Assembly: GCF_003143955.1 (NCBI RefSeq)
Contig: NZ_QFVS01000017.1
Span: 1 to 56,184, forward strand
From: Kurthia zopfii
GTDB lineage: Bacteria > Bacillota > Bacilli > Bacillales_A > Planococcaceae
Direction: 5' to 3'
DNA length: 56,184 nucleotides
Part shown: in pieces, positions 47,681-55,855 of the stretch
How the letters are laid out: the number at the start of each line of letters is the position of its first letter
How positions within the stretch are numbered: the first letter of the stretch is position 1
Made by a program: the position numbers and the translations under genes
Notes under the pieces: model-generated
Database searches by the model: none
Seen by the model: the letters and a program-made list of their open reading frames with translations, nothing else
What the model was told of the DNA's origin: nothing

Positions 47681-48630
47681 TACTTAAATGCCTCTGGGTA
47701 AACAGCTTTCGCTACTTCTTCCAGACCATCAGCTAAACGAGGACCTGTACGACTGATTTTATCTTCATCAATTTGTACAACGCGATCATTTTTCACTGCA
47801 TTAATCGTTGAGAAGCCTTCACGTTTTTTCACTTTTTCAACAATTTTCGGTACATAATCATACATCACTAAAATTACGTCTGGGTTTTCTTTAATGATTG
47901 CCTCAGAACTAATTTGATACCAGCCTGATTTTGTAGCGCTGTTTTTAATATTTAATAAATCGAACATTTCTTGAATGAAAGTACCTTCACCTGCCGTATA
48001 AATTTCAGGTGCATTTGAAGTTTCGACGAATGCCGTACGCTGTTCATCAAGCGCTTTCACTTTTGATTGCACATCTTCCACTTTCGCTTTCATATCTGCA
48101 ATAATTTTTGACGCTTCATCTTTTTTATTGACGATAATTGAGATTTGATTGATGACATCATATGTTTCTTCAAAACTTTTCGCTTCTGGCACTACGAATA
48201 CTGGAATTTTTAATTCTCTTAATTGTTTAATTCCTGCATCTGCAGATTCGCCTAAAGTTGAATGCGCTAATACTAAATCAGGCTTTAATGAAATAATTTT
48301 CTCTAAATTAAATTCCATACCACCGACTTTTTCTTTTTTCGTCGCTTCTTTCGGGAAGTCATCATTATCTGATACGCCGACAACTGAATCACCGGCATCT
48401 AAAGCAAATAAAGTTTCTGTATTACTTGGAATTAATGACACGATCCGTTTCGGAACTTTCTTTATTTCAACAAATTCTCCATCCGCTCCTGCGATTGATA
48501 ATGGATATTGTCCTGCTGGTTTTACTGATTCTTCTGTTTTCGGAACAACATTCGCATTAGGGTTACCACAGCCTGTTAGTACTAATACTAATACCATCAT
48601 AATCGCGAATACATTCATAAATTTCTTCAA
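47680..48630 (-). CDS. btuF: Corrinoid-binding lipoprotein
   Basis: This 316-residue protein has a lipoprotein signal peptide with lipobox LTGC and lipidated Cys21, followed by a two-lobed periplasmic-binding fold of the TroA/BtuF type (IVSLIPSNTETLFALDAG at the domain start; SWYQ-like SGWYQISSEAI). The start is TTG, seven bases after AGGAGG. It is the first gene of the salvage operon. Binding of cobinamide or cobalamin is inferred from the operon. Confidence 0.9.
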   Translation of the reverse strand: MKKFMNVFAIMMVLVLVLTGCGNPNANVVPKTEESVKPAGQYPLSIAGADGEFVEIKKVPKRIVSLIPSNTETLFALDAGDSVVGVSDNDDFPKEATKKEKVGGMEFNLEKIISLKPDLVLAHSTLGESADAGIKQLRELKIPVFVVPEAKSFEETYDVINQISIIVNKKDEASKIIADMKAKVEDVQSKVKALDEQRTAFVETSNAPEIYTAGEGTFIQEMFDLLNIKNSATKSGWYQISSEAIIKENPDVILVMYDYVPKIVEKVKKREGFSTINAVKNDRVVQIDEDKISRTGPRLADGLEEVAKAVYPEAFK

Positions 48631-48815
48631 CTATACCCCTCCTGATTTATAAAAACTACTTCTTAATTATACCCAAAACTGATTATGTATAAAAGGTAAG
48701 TACACAAAGCCTTTATTACGTTTTAGAGGCGATTGTTGCAAAACTGTGAGATTGCGTAAGTGAATGGAATTTATAAAAAGAATTTGATGGCATTTTGACT
48801 ATTGGATCAAAGAAA
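48631..48815 (-). promoter_or_regulatory. Leader/promoter region of the corrinoid operon; no riboswitch recognised
   Basis: The 185 bases between btuF and the argS terminator hold a TATAAT (complement of 48666-48671) and a second possible promoter TTGCAA-17-TAATAA further upstream. I looked for the conserved B12-box pattern of cobalamin riboswitches and did not find it; the space is also short for one. Confidence 0.45.
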
Positions 48816-48853
48816 AAACGAGCTACGTTTCACTTATGAAACGTAGCTCGTTT
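48816..48853 (-). terminator. argS terminator
   Basis: A perfect 17-bp stem runs from AAACGAGCTACGTTTCA to its complement around the loop CTTA. On the minus strand it is followed by a short T run. It separates argS from the btuF operon. Confidence 0.9.
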
Positions 48854-48864
48854 GAATGAATGCA

Positions 48865-50532
48865 TTACATTTTTTCTGGTGCAGAAACGCCTACTAATTT
48901 AAGTGCGTTTTTGATTGTTTGAGCAACCGCTGTGATTAGTGCAAGACGTGCTTCTGAACGCTCTTTGTGATCTTCATCTAATACTTTTTCAGCATTGTAG
49001 AAGCTGTGGAAAGTAGCTGCAAGTTCTTGCGTATAGTTCGTAATACGGTGTGGCGCACGAGCTTTCGCTGCATCCGCTACTACTTGTGGGAAATCGCCCA
49101 CTTTTTTAAGAACTTCGATATCTTTTTCAGTTGAAAGTGTATCTAGGTTGTCAGTTGATACTGCAAATCCTTTTTCTTCTGCTTGGCGAAGAATTGAACA
49201 AATACGCGCATGTGCATATTGTGCATAGTACACTGGGTTTTCATTCGATTGCTTCACTGCTAAGTCAAGGTCGAAATCTAAGTGAGTATCACCAGCACGC
49301 ATAGCGAAGTTGTAACGTACTGCATCTAGACCAACTTCTTCTACTAATTCACGTAAAGTTACAGCATTACCTGTACGTTTAGACATTTTCACTTTTTCGC
49401 CGTCACGAAGTAAGTTAACCATTTGGATTACTTCTACTTCTAGACGTTTACGATCGTAACCTAATGCTTCAATCGCTGCTTTCATACGAGGGATATAACC
49501 ATGGTGGTCAGCACCCCAAATATTGATTAAAGTATCGAAACCACGTTGTAATTTATCTTCATGGTAAGCGATATCTGGCGTTAAGTAAGTGTAAGAACCG
49601 TCTGATTTTACAAGTACGCGATCTTTATCATCACCGAAAGTTGTAGAACGGAACCAAGTAGCTCCTTCTTCTTCAAATACATGACCGTTTGCTTTTAATT
49701 TATCTAAAGCGACTTGAACTTTACCATCTTTATAAAGTGAAGTTTCAGAGAACCATACGTCAAAATCAACGCGGAAATCTGCTAAGTCTTTTTGTAATTT
49801 ACCGAATTCATGTTTTAGACCATGTGTACGGAAAAACTCATAACGAGCTTCTTCAGATTCATCTAAAATAGCTGCACCGAATTCTGCAGAAAGTTCCGCA
49901 GCGATATTAATAATATCTTTACCGTGGTAGCCGTCTTCTGGCATTTCAGCTTCAAGACCAAGTGCTTGGCGGTAACGAGCTTCAAGTGATTGCGCTAATT
50001 TCACGATTTGATTACCTGCATCATTGATGTAGTATTCACGAGAAACTTCATGACCAGAGAAATCTAATACGTTACAAAGTGAATCACCAACTGATGCCCC
50101 ACGCGCGTGACCTAAGTGAAGATCGCCTGTTGGGTTTGCTGATACGAACTCTACTTGGATTTTCTCGTTATTGCCGAAGTTTGAACGACCGTAATCATTA
50201 CTTTGTTCTAAAACTGTAGGTACTACTTTTGATAAGTAGTCTTTTGCTAAAGTGATATTCATGAAACCAGGACCTGCGATTTCAACTTTTTCAATATTAG
50301 CTGAAGCTTGATCCAAGTTTTCTAAAATTGCTTCTGCAATCGCACGAGGATTCTTTTTCGCTAATTTAGTTAATTGCATAGCGATGTTCGTAGCATAGTC
50401 ACCGTTTTCTTTACTTCTTGGTGTTTCAAGGTGAATATTCAACTCATCTGTGTTTTCTACTAATTCTGCTTTTGTAATGGCTGCAAGAAATGCTTCTTTG
50501 ACAGCTTGTTGCGCTTGTTCTACTGCGTTCAT
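48865..50532 (-). CDS. argS: Arginyl-tRNA synthetase
   Basis: This 555-residue class I synthetase has the N-terminal tRNA-binding domain, the HIGH motif as HLGH at 139-142, the KMSKR motif (VKMSKRTGN, about 374-382) and the C-terminal DALR anticodon domain. Length matches the Bacillus enzyme. Its ATG overlaps the ywiB stop (TAATG), a coupling kept in B. subtilis. Confidence 0.98.
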   Translation of the reverse strand: MNAVEQAQQAVKEAFLAAITKAELVENTDELNIHLETPRSKENGDYATNIAMQLTKLAKKNPRAIAEAILENLDQASANIEKVEIAGPGFMNITLAKDYLSKVVPTVLEQSNDYGRSNFGNNEKIQVEFVSANPTGDLHLGHARGASVGDSLCNVLDFSGHEVSREYYINDAGNQIVKLAQSLEARYRQALGLEAEMPEDGYHGKDIINIAAELSAEFGAAILDESEEARYEFFRTHGLKHEFGKLQKDLADFRVDFDVWFSETSLYKDGKVQVALDKLKANGHVFEEEGATWFRSTTFGDDKDRVLVKSDGSYTYLTPDIAYHEDKLQRGFDTLINIWGADHHGYIPRMKAAIEALGYDRKRLEVEVIQMVNLLRDGEKVKMSKRTGNAVTLRELVEEVGLDAVRYNFAMRAGDTHLDFDLDLAVKQSNENPVYYAQYAHARICSILRQAEEKGFAVSTDNLDTLSTEKDIEVLKKVGDFPQVVADAAKARAPHRITNYTQELAATFHSFYNAEKVLDEDHKERSEARLALITAVAQTIKNALKLVGVSAPEKM

Positions 50533-50972
50533 TAGATTACCTCCGTATATGTGATTTCTAAATGATAATTACCAACTGAATTTTCTTCCATAATTAAATC
50601 GTAGTTAATGACAAAACGACCATTTTCTTTCTCGCCATCTTCTTCTTCAAACAACATTTTCTTCGTCAAAGTTGTGACAGGCATCGAACCGAATTCGGCT
50701 TCATAATGACCGCGTTGAAGAGATTTCAAAACAAAAGGTAGTCGCATTTTTATATCACCATTACGCATAATAATGGCGTCTTCGTTGCCAAATCGTAAAG
50801 TTGTTTTCATAGTTCGTTCTTCTAGTATTTCTTCATATTGTAAATACACCTGATCACGTTTTCGCATGATTGAACCAGTTGACCATATTTCCAACTTCTC
50901 GGGTTTTTCACCGTTATGCGTGATTGTTGTAGTCAATTTTAGTTTAACAGGTGTAGTAGGTAGTTGTGCCAT
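50532..50972 (-). CDS. ywiB: DUF1934 beta-barrel protein (YwiB-like)
   Basis: This 146-residue protein is the YwiB family member always found just before argS. It is predicted to be a small calycin-like beta-barrel, with alternating strands such as [13 protein letters not shown] and VNYDLIMEE-type segments. Function is unknown. I start at ATG 50972 (MAQLPTT), six bases after GGAGGTG. Its stop overlaps the argS start, indicating coupled translation. Confidence 0.88.
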   Translation of the reverse strand: MAQLPTTPVKLKLTTTITHNGEKPEKLEIWSTGSIMRKRDQVYLQYEEILEERTMKTTLRFGNEDAIIMRNGDIKMRLPFVLKSLQRGHYEAEFGSMPVTTLTKKMLFEEEDGEKENGRFVINYDLIMEENSVGNYHLEITYTEVI

Positions 50973-51118
50973 TACCCACACCTCCGTAAATTATTATATA
51001 TAACCTTACTATTATATGTGATTTCAACAGTAAATTTCAAGATATGATTGTCTCACAATGTCAGAAATCATTATTTTTCAGTTTGGACGATACTCTCTAA
51101 CCTAGAGATGGTATAATT

Positions 51119-52237
51119 ATGTTTAAATTATTAAAATTTCGGGAGCTACTGCAAATGCTACTAGGTGTCATAATCAATTTTTCACTCATGTTTACATTTA
51201 TTGTTTTCTCATATTTCGTGTTGGAATATTTTAGGGAGAAACAACCGTTCTTCATAGACTTGCAACCATTTATCGTAAGTATCATCTCTACAATAATTTC
51301 TTTACTGCTTATGAAGACTGCTTATCCGTTTGATCATGGCTTCATTGGTGACTTAAGAAATGTCAGTATTTTAATATCTGGTTTAATTGGTGGACCGATC
51401 GCATTACTATTAACGTCCATTTTAGTCGGATTTTTCCGTATGTTCTTTTTTGAAATTGGCCCAACAAGTTTTGTCTCGGGTGCGACAATTATTATTCTTG
51501 GCTTCATTATTTTCTTTGTTGCATTAAAAAAACAAATTACTTATAAAAATGTTCATTATTATTTAATTTTCCAAACTGTCATTACTTGCTCGATTGTATT
51601 TTTCTTAGAGCCAAGATTAACACGTGTATTTGGAATGATTTCCTTCGCTGTGATTACGAATGTCATTGGTTTCTACGTAACGATTTTTGTACTGAAATTA
51701 TTTTACAAACAATTTGAAAGAATTCGTATGATCGAGAAGCTTGCGGAAACGGATTATATTACAGATTTACCGAACAACCGAAAATTCAAAGAAGTGTTCC
51801 AAGAAACTTTGAAAGAAGGACAACCATTCACTTTCCTACTCATCGACATTGATGATTTTAAATTGCTGAATAAAAAACACGGTCATGCTTCTGGCGACGA
51901 GATGTTGTATCAGCTCGCCTGTCGTTTGAAAACATTTGCGCAAGATCATGATGGTTTTGCCGCAAGGGTGGGTGGCGAAGAATTTTATATATTATTTTAT
52001 GAAGCTGCACCAGCTACTGCAATCCAATATGCGACAGAGATTATGATTCAAGTAAGGGATGAACCGTTCAAATTATTGAATGGTAGTTCCGCAAATTTAA
52101 CGGTTTCAATCGGACTTGCTTCCTTCCCTGATAATGGCGAAACGATTCCGGAATTGGTTGATGCCATTGATCACGCAACAATGACAGCAAGTAGTCGTGG
52201 GAAAAATAATATATTGCATGCTAATTTGCTGAAGTAA
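51119..52237 (+). CDS. Diguanylate cyclase with 5TM-LytS/YhcK-type sensor
   Basis: This 372-residue protein has five or six transmembrane helices (about 8-36, 48-66, 80-105, 118-136, 147-163, 172-195) of the 5TMR-LYT type. A GGDEF domain (about 208-370) follows, with the active motif GGEEF at 285-289 and metal/nucleotide segments DIDDFK and HGHASGDEML. No RxxD inhibitory site precedes the motif, so product inhibition may be weak. It should make c-di-GMP. The SD for the first ATG is poor; ATG 51155, nine bases after GGGAG, is an alternative start. Confidence 0.9.
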   Translation: MFKLLKFRELLQMLLGVIINFSLMFTFIVFSYFVLEYFREKQPFFIDLQPFIVSIISTIISLLLMKTAYPFDHGFIGDLRNVSILISGLIGGPIALLLTSILVGFFRMFFFEIGPTSFVSGATIIILGFIIFFVALKKQITYKNVHYYLIFQTVITCSIVFFLEPRLTRVFGMISFAVITNVIGFYVTIFVLKLFYKQFERIRMIEKLAETDYITDLPNNRKFKEVFQETLKEGQPFTFLLIDIDDFKLLNKKHGHASGDEMLYQLACRLKTFAQDHDGFAARVGGEEFYILFYEAAPATAIQYATEIMIQVRDEPFKLLNGSSANLTVSIGLASFPDNGETIPELVDAIDHATMTASSRGKNNILHANLLK

Positions 52238-52288
52238 TGTAGTTTTTGGTCGATTTATTGTGAAAATACTTACTGAAGGAGAGTGCAT

Positions 52289-52477
52289 ATGAAGTATTCA
52301 TTAGGCAATCTGTTAATTGGTGGTTTTGTTGGTATTTTGATTGTGACTTTTGCTGAGTATTTATTTTATGGAGAGTTTTCAACAAGAGGACTTATTATTT
52401 CAATTTTTACGGTCTTACTCATTTATTTAGCAATTTTTATTTTCCAATATCAAAAAAAGGTAAAGAAAAGCGATTAA
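52289..52477 (+). CDS. Small two-helix membrane protein
   Basis: This 62-residue protein, from an ATG five bases after AAGGAGAG, has two hydrophobic helices (about 5-27 and 33-52) and a charged lysine-rich tail. It lies 51 bases after the diguanylate cyclase gene on the same strand and before a strong terminator, so it may be cotranscribed. I do not recognise the family. Confidence 0.65.
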   Translation: MKYSLGNLLIGGFVGILIVTFAEYLFYGEFSTRGLIISIFTVLLIYLAIFIFQYQKKVKKSD

Positions 52478-52491
52478 TTTCGCTTTTCTTT
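52462..52491 (+). terminator. Terminator after the small membrane protein gene
   Basis: AAAGAAAAGCGA (52462-52473) and TCGCTTTTCTTT (52480-52491) form a perfect stem with loop TTAATT, followed by TTG and four T. It overlaps the stop codon. Confidence 0.85.
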
Positions 52492-52544
52492 TTGTTTTAA
52501 TATTTTTATGCGGTTTAGCCATAACCTTTTATCAATTATAAAAA

Positions 52545-52553
52545 TGGTACACT
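52545..52553 (+). promoter_or_regulatory. Extended -10 promoter of the SUKH gene trio
   Basis: TGGTACACT is a TGn-extended -10 about 92 bases before the SMI1-like gene. It is identical in core to the rpiB promoter. Confidence 0.4.
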
Positions 52554-52645
52554 TATACATGTATAGATTTTCCTAAAAAGTAATAAAGTTTGCACTTCAA
52601 CTATACAGAAATGAATAATTATAAATAAAAATAAGGAATGATAAA

Positions 52646-53467
52646 ATGTTTGATTATATTTTTGAAGATGAAGCCGATTTTGAAGGTTTTTCTTTAGATG
52701 ATTTAGAAAAAGTAGAAAAGTTATTAGGTGTGAAATTACCTGAATCTTATATAAATTTAATGAAAATACATAATGGGGGAACTTTAGCTTATAGTATTCT
52801 TCGTTCTGGTAGAGTTCCTGATGGAGAAGTAGAGATTACAGATTTACGTGGCATTGATTTAGAAGAAGGTATTGGTGAAACAAATTATCTTGTAGAAGAA
52901 TGGGGTATGGAAAAAGGACTTGTGATTATTTCGGGAGATGGGAACTATTGGTTGGCTCTTGATTATCGTAAACATACGGGTAATGAGCCGCCCGTTGTGT
53001 ATATTGAAGAAGATACAGATGAAAAACCAAAACAAGTTGCTAAAACATTTGAATTATTTTTAAAGAAATTAGAGAAGCCAGAAGAAGATGATTTTGACAT
53101 CGAATATGATGACGATGATGAAGATGACATTATTTATACGAAAGAAGAATTTGAACAACTTGTAAAAGAGGGGAAATCTGATATAGAGATAGCAAATTGT
53201 TTTTATCAATTTGCTAGTATGGATTGTGATATTTCCTGGTTTGTTGAGTTAGCTATAAAAGCGATGAAAGCTAAAATTGCAGATGATCTTCCATATAGAA
53301 TTGGAGAAGATTTATTAACTAAATTGAATGAAACATCTGAAAAAGATTGGCCTATTGAATTATTGGATGAATTAGCTAATGAGTTTCTTGGTTTTGTAGA
53401 TCGTTATAATTTTGCTGATGGAGAAGTTATTAAATATGGTAAAGAAATTAAACGTAAAATAAAATAA
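52646..53467 (+). CDS. SMI1/KNR4 (SUKH) family protein
   Basis: This 273-residue acidic protein has an N-terminal SUKH domain (about 10-140; LEKVEKLLGVKLPESYINLMKIHNGG and the GLVIISGDGNYWLALDY strand pair). A low-complexity acidic linker (about 148-166) and a helical C-terminal region (about 168-273) follow. SUKH proteins often act as immunity proteins against polymorphic toxins, but many are orphan. No toxin is encoded nearby. AAGGAATGATAAA precedes the ATG. It is the first of three plus-strand genes. Confidence 0.8.
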   Translation: MFDYIFEDEADFEGFSLDDLEKVEKLLGVKLPESYINLMKIHNGGTLAYSILRSGRVPDGEVEITDLRGIDLEEGIGETNYLVEEWGMEKGLVIISGDGNYWLALDYRKHTGNEPPVVYIEEDTDEKPKQVAKTFELFLKKLEKPEEDDFDIEYDDDDEDDIIYTKEEFEQLVKEGKSDIEIANCFYQFASMDCDISWFVELAIKAMKAKIADDLPYRIGEDLLTKLNETSEKDWPIELLDELANEFLGFVDRYNFADGEVIKYGKEIKRKIK

Positions 53468-53493
53468 AATTGGAAGTAAAGGAGTTCTTCTAA

Positions 53494-53994
53494 ATGATTC
53501 ACCTTATTACAGGTGCTTCACATTCAGGAAAAACATTATTTGCTCAAAAGTTAATTGCTAAATATCAATATTCTTGTATTTCATTAGATTTATTGAAAAT
53601 GGGGTTAATTCGCAGTAAGAAAACGAATTTAACTCCTATGGACGACGAGGAAATCGAATTGTATATGTGGCCCATTATTCGAGAAATGATGAAAACAGCC
53701 CTCGAAAATCATCAACATTTAATTATTGAAGGTTGTTATATTCCTTTCGGCTGGGAGGAAGATTTTTCAAAAGAGGAGCTTCAGCAAATCGAGTATCATT
53801 GCCTCGTCATGAGCGAACGTTATATTCGTGAGAATTTCAATCTGATTAAGGATTTCGCAAATGTGATTGAAGATCGCCAAGATGATTCTTGGTGTACGAT
53901 GGAGTCCGTTTTAGAAAATCATGCGTATTACTACACGCAATGTCGGGCTTATAACTATCCTATGATTTTCATTGATGAGCGCTACCCTTTGTGA
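53494..53994 (+). CDS. P-loop kinase-like protein
   Basis: This 166-residue protein starts with a Walker A motif (GASHSGKT, 7-14) and shows a nucleotide-kinase-like layout: IIEGCYIPFGW as a Walker B-like strand (about 73-83) and a lid-like arginine-containing segment (SERYIRENF). Zeta-toxin/adenylate-kinase-like folds look similar. Substrate is unknown. AAAGGAG lies before the ATG, 26 bases after the SUKH gene, so the two are likely cotranscribed. Confidence 0.7.
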   Translation: MIHLITGASHSGKTLFAQKLIAKYQYSCISLDLLKMGLIRSKKTNLTPMDDEEIELYMWPIIREMMKTALENHQHLIIEGCYIPFGWEEDFSKEELQQIEYHCLVMSERYIRENFNLIKDFANVIEDRQDDSWCTMESVLENHAYYYTQCRAYNYPMIFIDERYPL

Positions 53995-54025
53995 ATCGTA
54001 TAAACAACAGGGAGGAAGATATTTC

Positions 54026-54298
54026 TTGGGACAAGATTATGATTTACAAAACGTCACATTTGAAACACTTATGCAACTTCTTGAAATTGGTCATGAAATT
54101 GAATTCACTTATAAAAATAAAGAATATTTTATTTCAAACTTTAAAGATGGTCGTTCATTAATATTAAATTCAGAAGAATTATGTGATTATACACACGATA
54201 ACAATAAATTTGTTCAAATGGCCAAAATTGATGGAATGACAATTGAAGAACTATTTAAAAAGCATAGTGATGAAATCGAATTCGGGACTATTTTTTAA
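54026..54298 (+). CDS. Hypothetical small protein
   Basis: This 90-residue protein starts at TTG 54026, ten bases after GGGAGG. An upstream ATG in the same frame would overlap the kinase gene and has no SD. The sequence reads as alternating strands and a helix (HEIEFTYKNKEYFISNF, then a C-terminal MTIEELFKKH helix). I do not recognise the family. It is the last gene of the trio, before a strong terminator. Confidence 0.6.
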   Translation: MGQDYDLQNVTFETLMQLLEIGHEIEFTYKNKEYFISNFKDGRSLILNSEELCDYTHDNNKFVQMAKIDGMTIEELFKKHSDEIEFGTIF

Positions 54299-54302
54299 AC
54301 TC

Positions 54303-54342
54303 AGAAAGACCACTTTGTATTGATCTACAAAGTGGTCTTTCT
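54303..54342. terminator. Bidirectional terminator
   Basis: AGAAAGACCACTTTGTA and its exact complement form a 17-bp stem around TTGATC. It ends the SUKH trio (+) and the convergent small membrane gene (-). Confidence 0.9.
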
Positions 54343-54352
54343 TATGATTGAA

Positions 54353-54541
54353 TCACTTATTATTACGATTAAAGAACATTGTCAAAATGACATGTACGAC
54401 AGTTAGCCCTAGTACGAGCAAAATACCTTGCCATAATTTTAGCTGGCCATCCGTTTGGAAAAGGACGATGATAATAACTGCAAAAAAGATTGCCCCAGTA
54501 ATCGGGTTTGGCAGTCTACTTTTCTTTGTTTCATTTTTCAC
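54353..54541 (-). CDS. Small two-helix membrane protein
   Basis: This 62-residue protein starts with GTG, nine bases after GGAGGT. It has two hydrophobic helices (about 14-30 and 38-56) and basic ends (KNETKKSR at the start, NRNNK at the end). It ends 10 bases from the bidirectional terminator. The family is not recognised. Confidence 0.65.
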   Translation of the reverse strand: MKNETKKSRLPNPITGAIFFAVIIIVLFQTDGQLKLWQGILLVLGLTVVHVILTMFFNRNNK

Positions 54542-54805
54542 TTTTGCGCTACCTCCATATAAAAAAAGCCTTCACTGTCAATGGAGTCCGTTAGTTCCAT
54601 AACAATGAAAGCTCAATTCTTGCTGTTGCCTCGAACTCGAAGACATATGGCTTGGGTTGGGTTGGTTCATATGCCCTTTTGTCCAAAAGACGGTCGCAAA
54701 TTTTGTCCTAGCTCACTTGTGTAAGCTTTAGATTTAGTTTACTTCCTTTCGAATAGATATACAACCATGTTCTATTGCCGAAAGTGAAGTTCACAGTTTG
54801 TACAA
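54542..54805. other. Unexplained spacer upstream of the small membrane gene
   Basis: The 264 bases between the small membrane gene and ywhD contain more G/C-rich, non-coding-looking sequence than other spacers, with short repeats such as GGGTTGGGTTGG (54655-54666) and two TTTTGTCC copies. I see no reading frame, clear terminator for ywhD, or known RNA motif. Confidence 0.4.
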
Positions 54806-55333
54806 CTATTCTACGATATTTAATGCTTCATGTAATTCATCGCTTGATAAATTCCACATTTCTTCATTAAAGCCTATTAAGTAATCACGTAGTATAATTT
54901 TTGATGGTGTATCCATTTCATCAATGATAATTTTACGCTTCATCGATTTATCCATCTTATTCACGTGATCTGCTAACACTTTGTATCCTCTGCGTTTTGC
55001 TTTGTTTACGACCATTTCACAAGCTGTCACACCTGCGTAGTAAGCACCTTGTTCTGTTTGCTCGATTGTCACCCATACTAGCCAATATGGTTTTCTACCT
55101 TCGCCGTCAGAGTCTTCGCGATTCATCGTGAATTTCACACCACGCTCAACTGCGCTTCGTGCGTGCATGCCACCGATATCAACCTCGGCAGTTTTTTCTA
55201 AAACGTCGATGAAAAGTGGTGAAATATTTTCTAAAGATAATGAACCGATGCCAAAACCTTTATGTCCATCAGTCGGATTATTTTTAATAATGGTAAATTC
55301 CATTTTTTTTGGTTCTTTTTTTTCGTTTTCCAT
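54806..55333 (-). CDS. ywhD: YwhD family protein
   Basis: This 175-residue protein matches the YwhD family of Bacillales (IIKNNPTDGHKGFGIGSLSLENISPLFID near the start). Function is unknown. The protein is soluble with no signal peptide, and has a conserved HARSAVERGVKF segment near 57-68. CGGAGG lies upstream of the ATG. It is divergent from ywhB, as in B. subtilis. Confidence 0.9.
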   Translation of the reverse strand: MENEKKEPKKMEFTIIKNNPTDGHKGFGIGSLSLENISPLFIDVLEKTAEVDIGGMHARSAVERGVKFTMNREDSDGEGRKPYWLVWVTIEQTEQGAYYAGVTACEMVVNKAKRRGYKVLADHVNKMDKSMKRKIIIDEMDTPSKIILRDYLIGFNEEMWNLSSDELHEALNIVE

Positions 55334-55400
55334 GTGTATATTGCCTCCGTTCTGTTATCATAACGAATATACACTATATTATACATAAGGAGGACTAAAT

Positions 55401-55586
55401 ATGCCTATCGTTACGATTAAAATGATTGAAGGTCGCACAGACGAGCAAAAAAGAAACTTAGTAGACCAAGTTACTACAGCTGTTTCAGAAACGGTTGCTG
55501 CGCCAAAAGAAAATATCTCAATTATTATTGAAGAAATGAAAAAAGAGCATTATGCTACTGGTGGCGTTCGAAAATCCGACATTTAA
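55401..55586 (+). CDS. ywhB: 4-oxalocrotonate tautomerase-like enzyme (YwhB)
   Basis: This 61-residue tautomerase has catalytic Pro1 exposed after removal of Met, and R11 and the C-terminal GGVRKSDI segment. It belongs to the hexameric 4-OT family; the physiological substrate in Bacillus is not established. AAGGAGG lies before the ATG. It is divergent from ywhD, and a structured hairpin follows. Confidence 0.93.
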   Translation: MPIVTIKMIEGRTDEQKRNLVDQVTTAVSETVAAPKENISIIIEEMKKEHYATGGVRKSDI

Positions 55587-55621
55587 TTTCCGATTTAATA
55601 ACTGAATATTGGTTCTACAAT

Positions 55622-55697
55622 AAATAACGTTGGTGAAGGAAAAAACACCGATCTCTCATTAGATCAGTGTGGAAACTTCATGAACGTTATTTTTATT
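55622..55697 (+). terminator. Long branched hairpin after ywhB, probable terminator
   Basis: AAATAACGTT (55622-55631) pairs with AACGTTATTT (55683-55692), then TGAAG (55634-55638) with CTTCA (55676-55680). Inside, ACAC.GATCT pairs with AGATC.GTGT. A T-rich tail (TTTTTATT) follows on the plus strand. Confidence 0.6.
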
Positions 55698-55771
55698 CAA
55701 AAAAATAGAAAACAAGTGAGTTTCCCTATAGAATAAAAGTCTCGAAACCATAAACTAAGGGGGAAAATCAC

Positions 55772-55855
55772 TTGTCTATTAACCATATATTCGAAATTTC
55801 ACTATGTTTTAAATCGGAAAATAAAAAAACGGTTCTGTTGCAAAGTTTAAAATAA
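55772..55855 (+). pseudogene. 5' remnant of a gene cut by an IS6-type end, possibly a transposase
   Basis: A TTG start eight bases after AAGGGGG opens a frame beginning MSINHIFEIS. It runs only 27 codons and its last residues are encoded by the IS6-like terminal repeat that begins at 55831. The good SD but immediate truncation suggests a real gene interrupted there. The N-terminal sequence and the setting hint at a transposase, but the family is not established. Confidence 0.35.
55831..55850 (+). mobile_element. IS6-family terminal inverted repeat
   Basis: GGTTCTGTTGCAAAGTTTAA matches the ends of IS6-family elements (IS257/IS431/IS1216 type, GGTTCTGTTGCAAAGTT). It marks an insertion end that cuts the preceding frame. 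The 334 bases that follow to the window edge are AT-rich and contain no recognisable IS6 transposase, so this may be a solo or damaged end, or the element may continue beyond the window. Confidence 0.6.

Noticed and set aside
48631-48815. Cobalamin riboswitch upstream of btuF
   Set aside because: It was expected from the operon content, but I could not find the B12-box pattern and the leader is short; a covariance search would settle it.
54348-54602. 84-codon plus-strand frame over the small membrane gene
   Set aside because: It lacks an SD and starts beside a terminator; the minus-strand gene has a good SD and two clear membrane helices.
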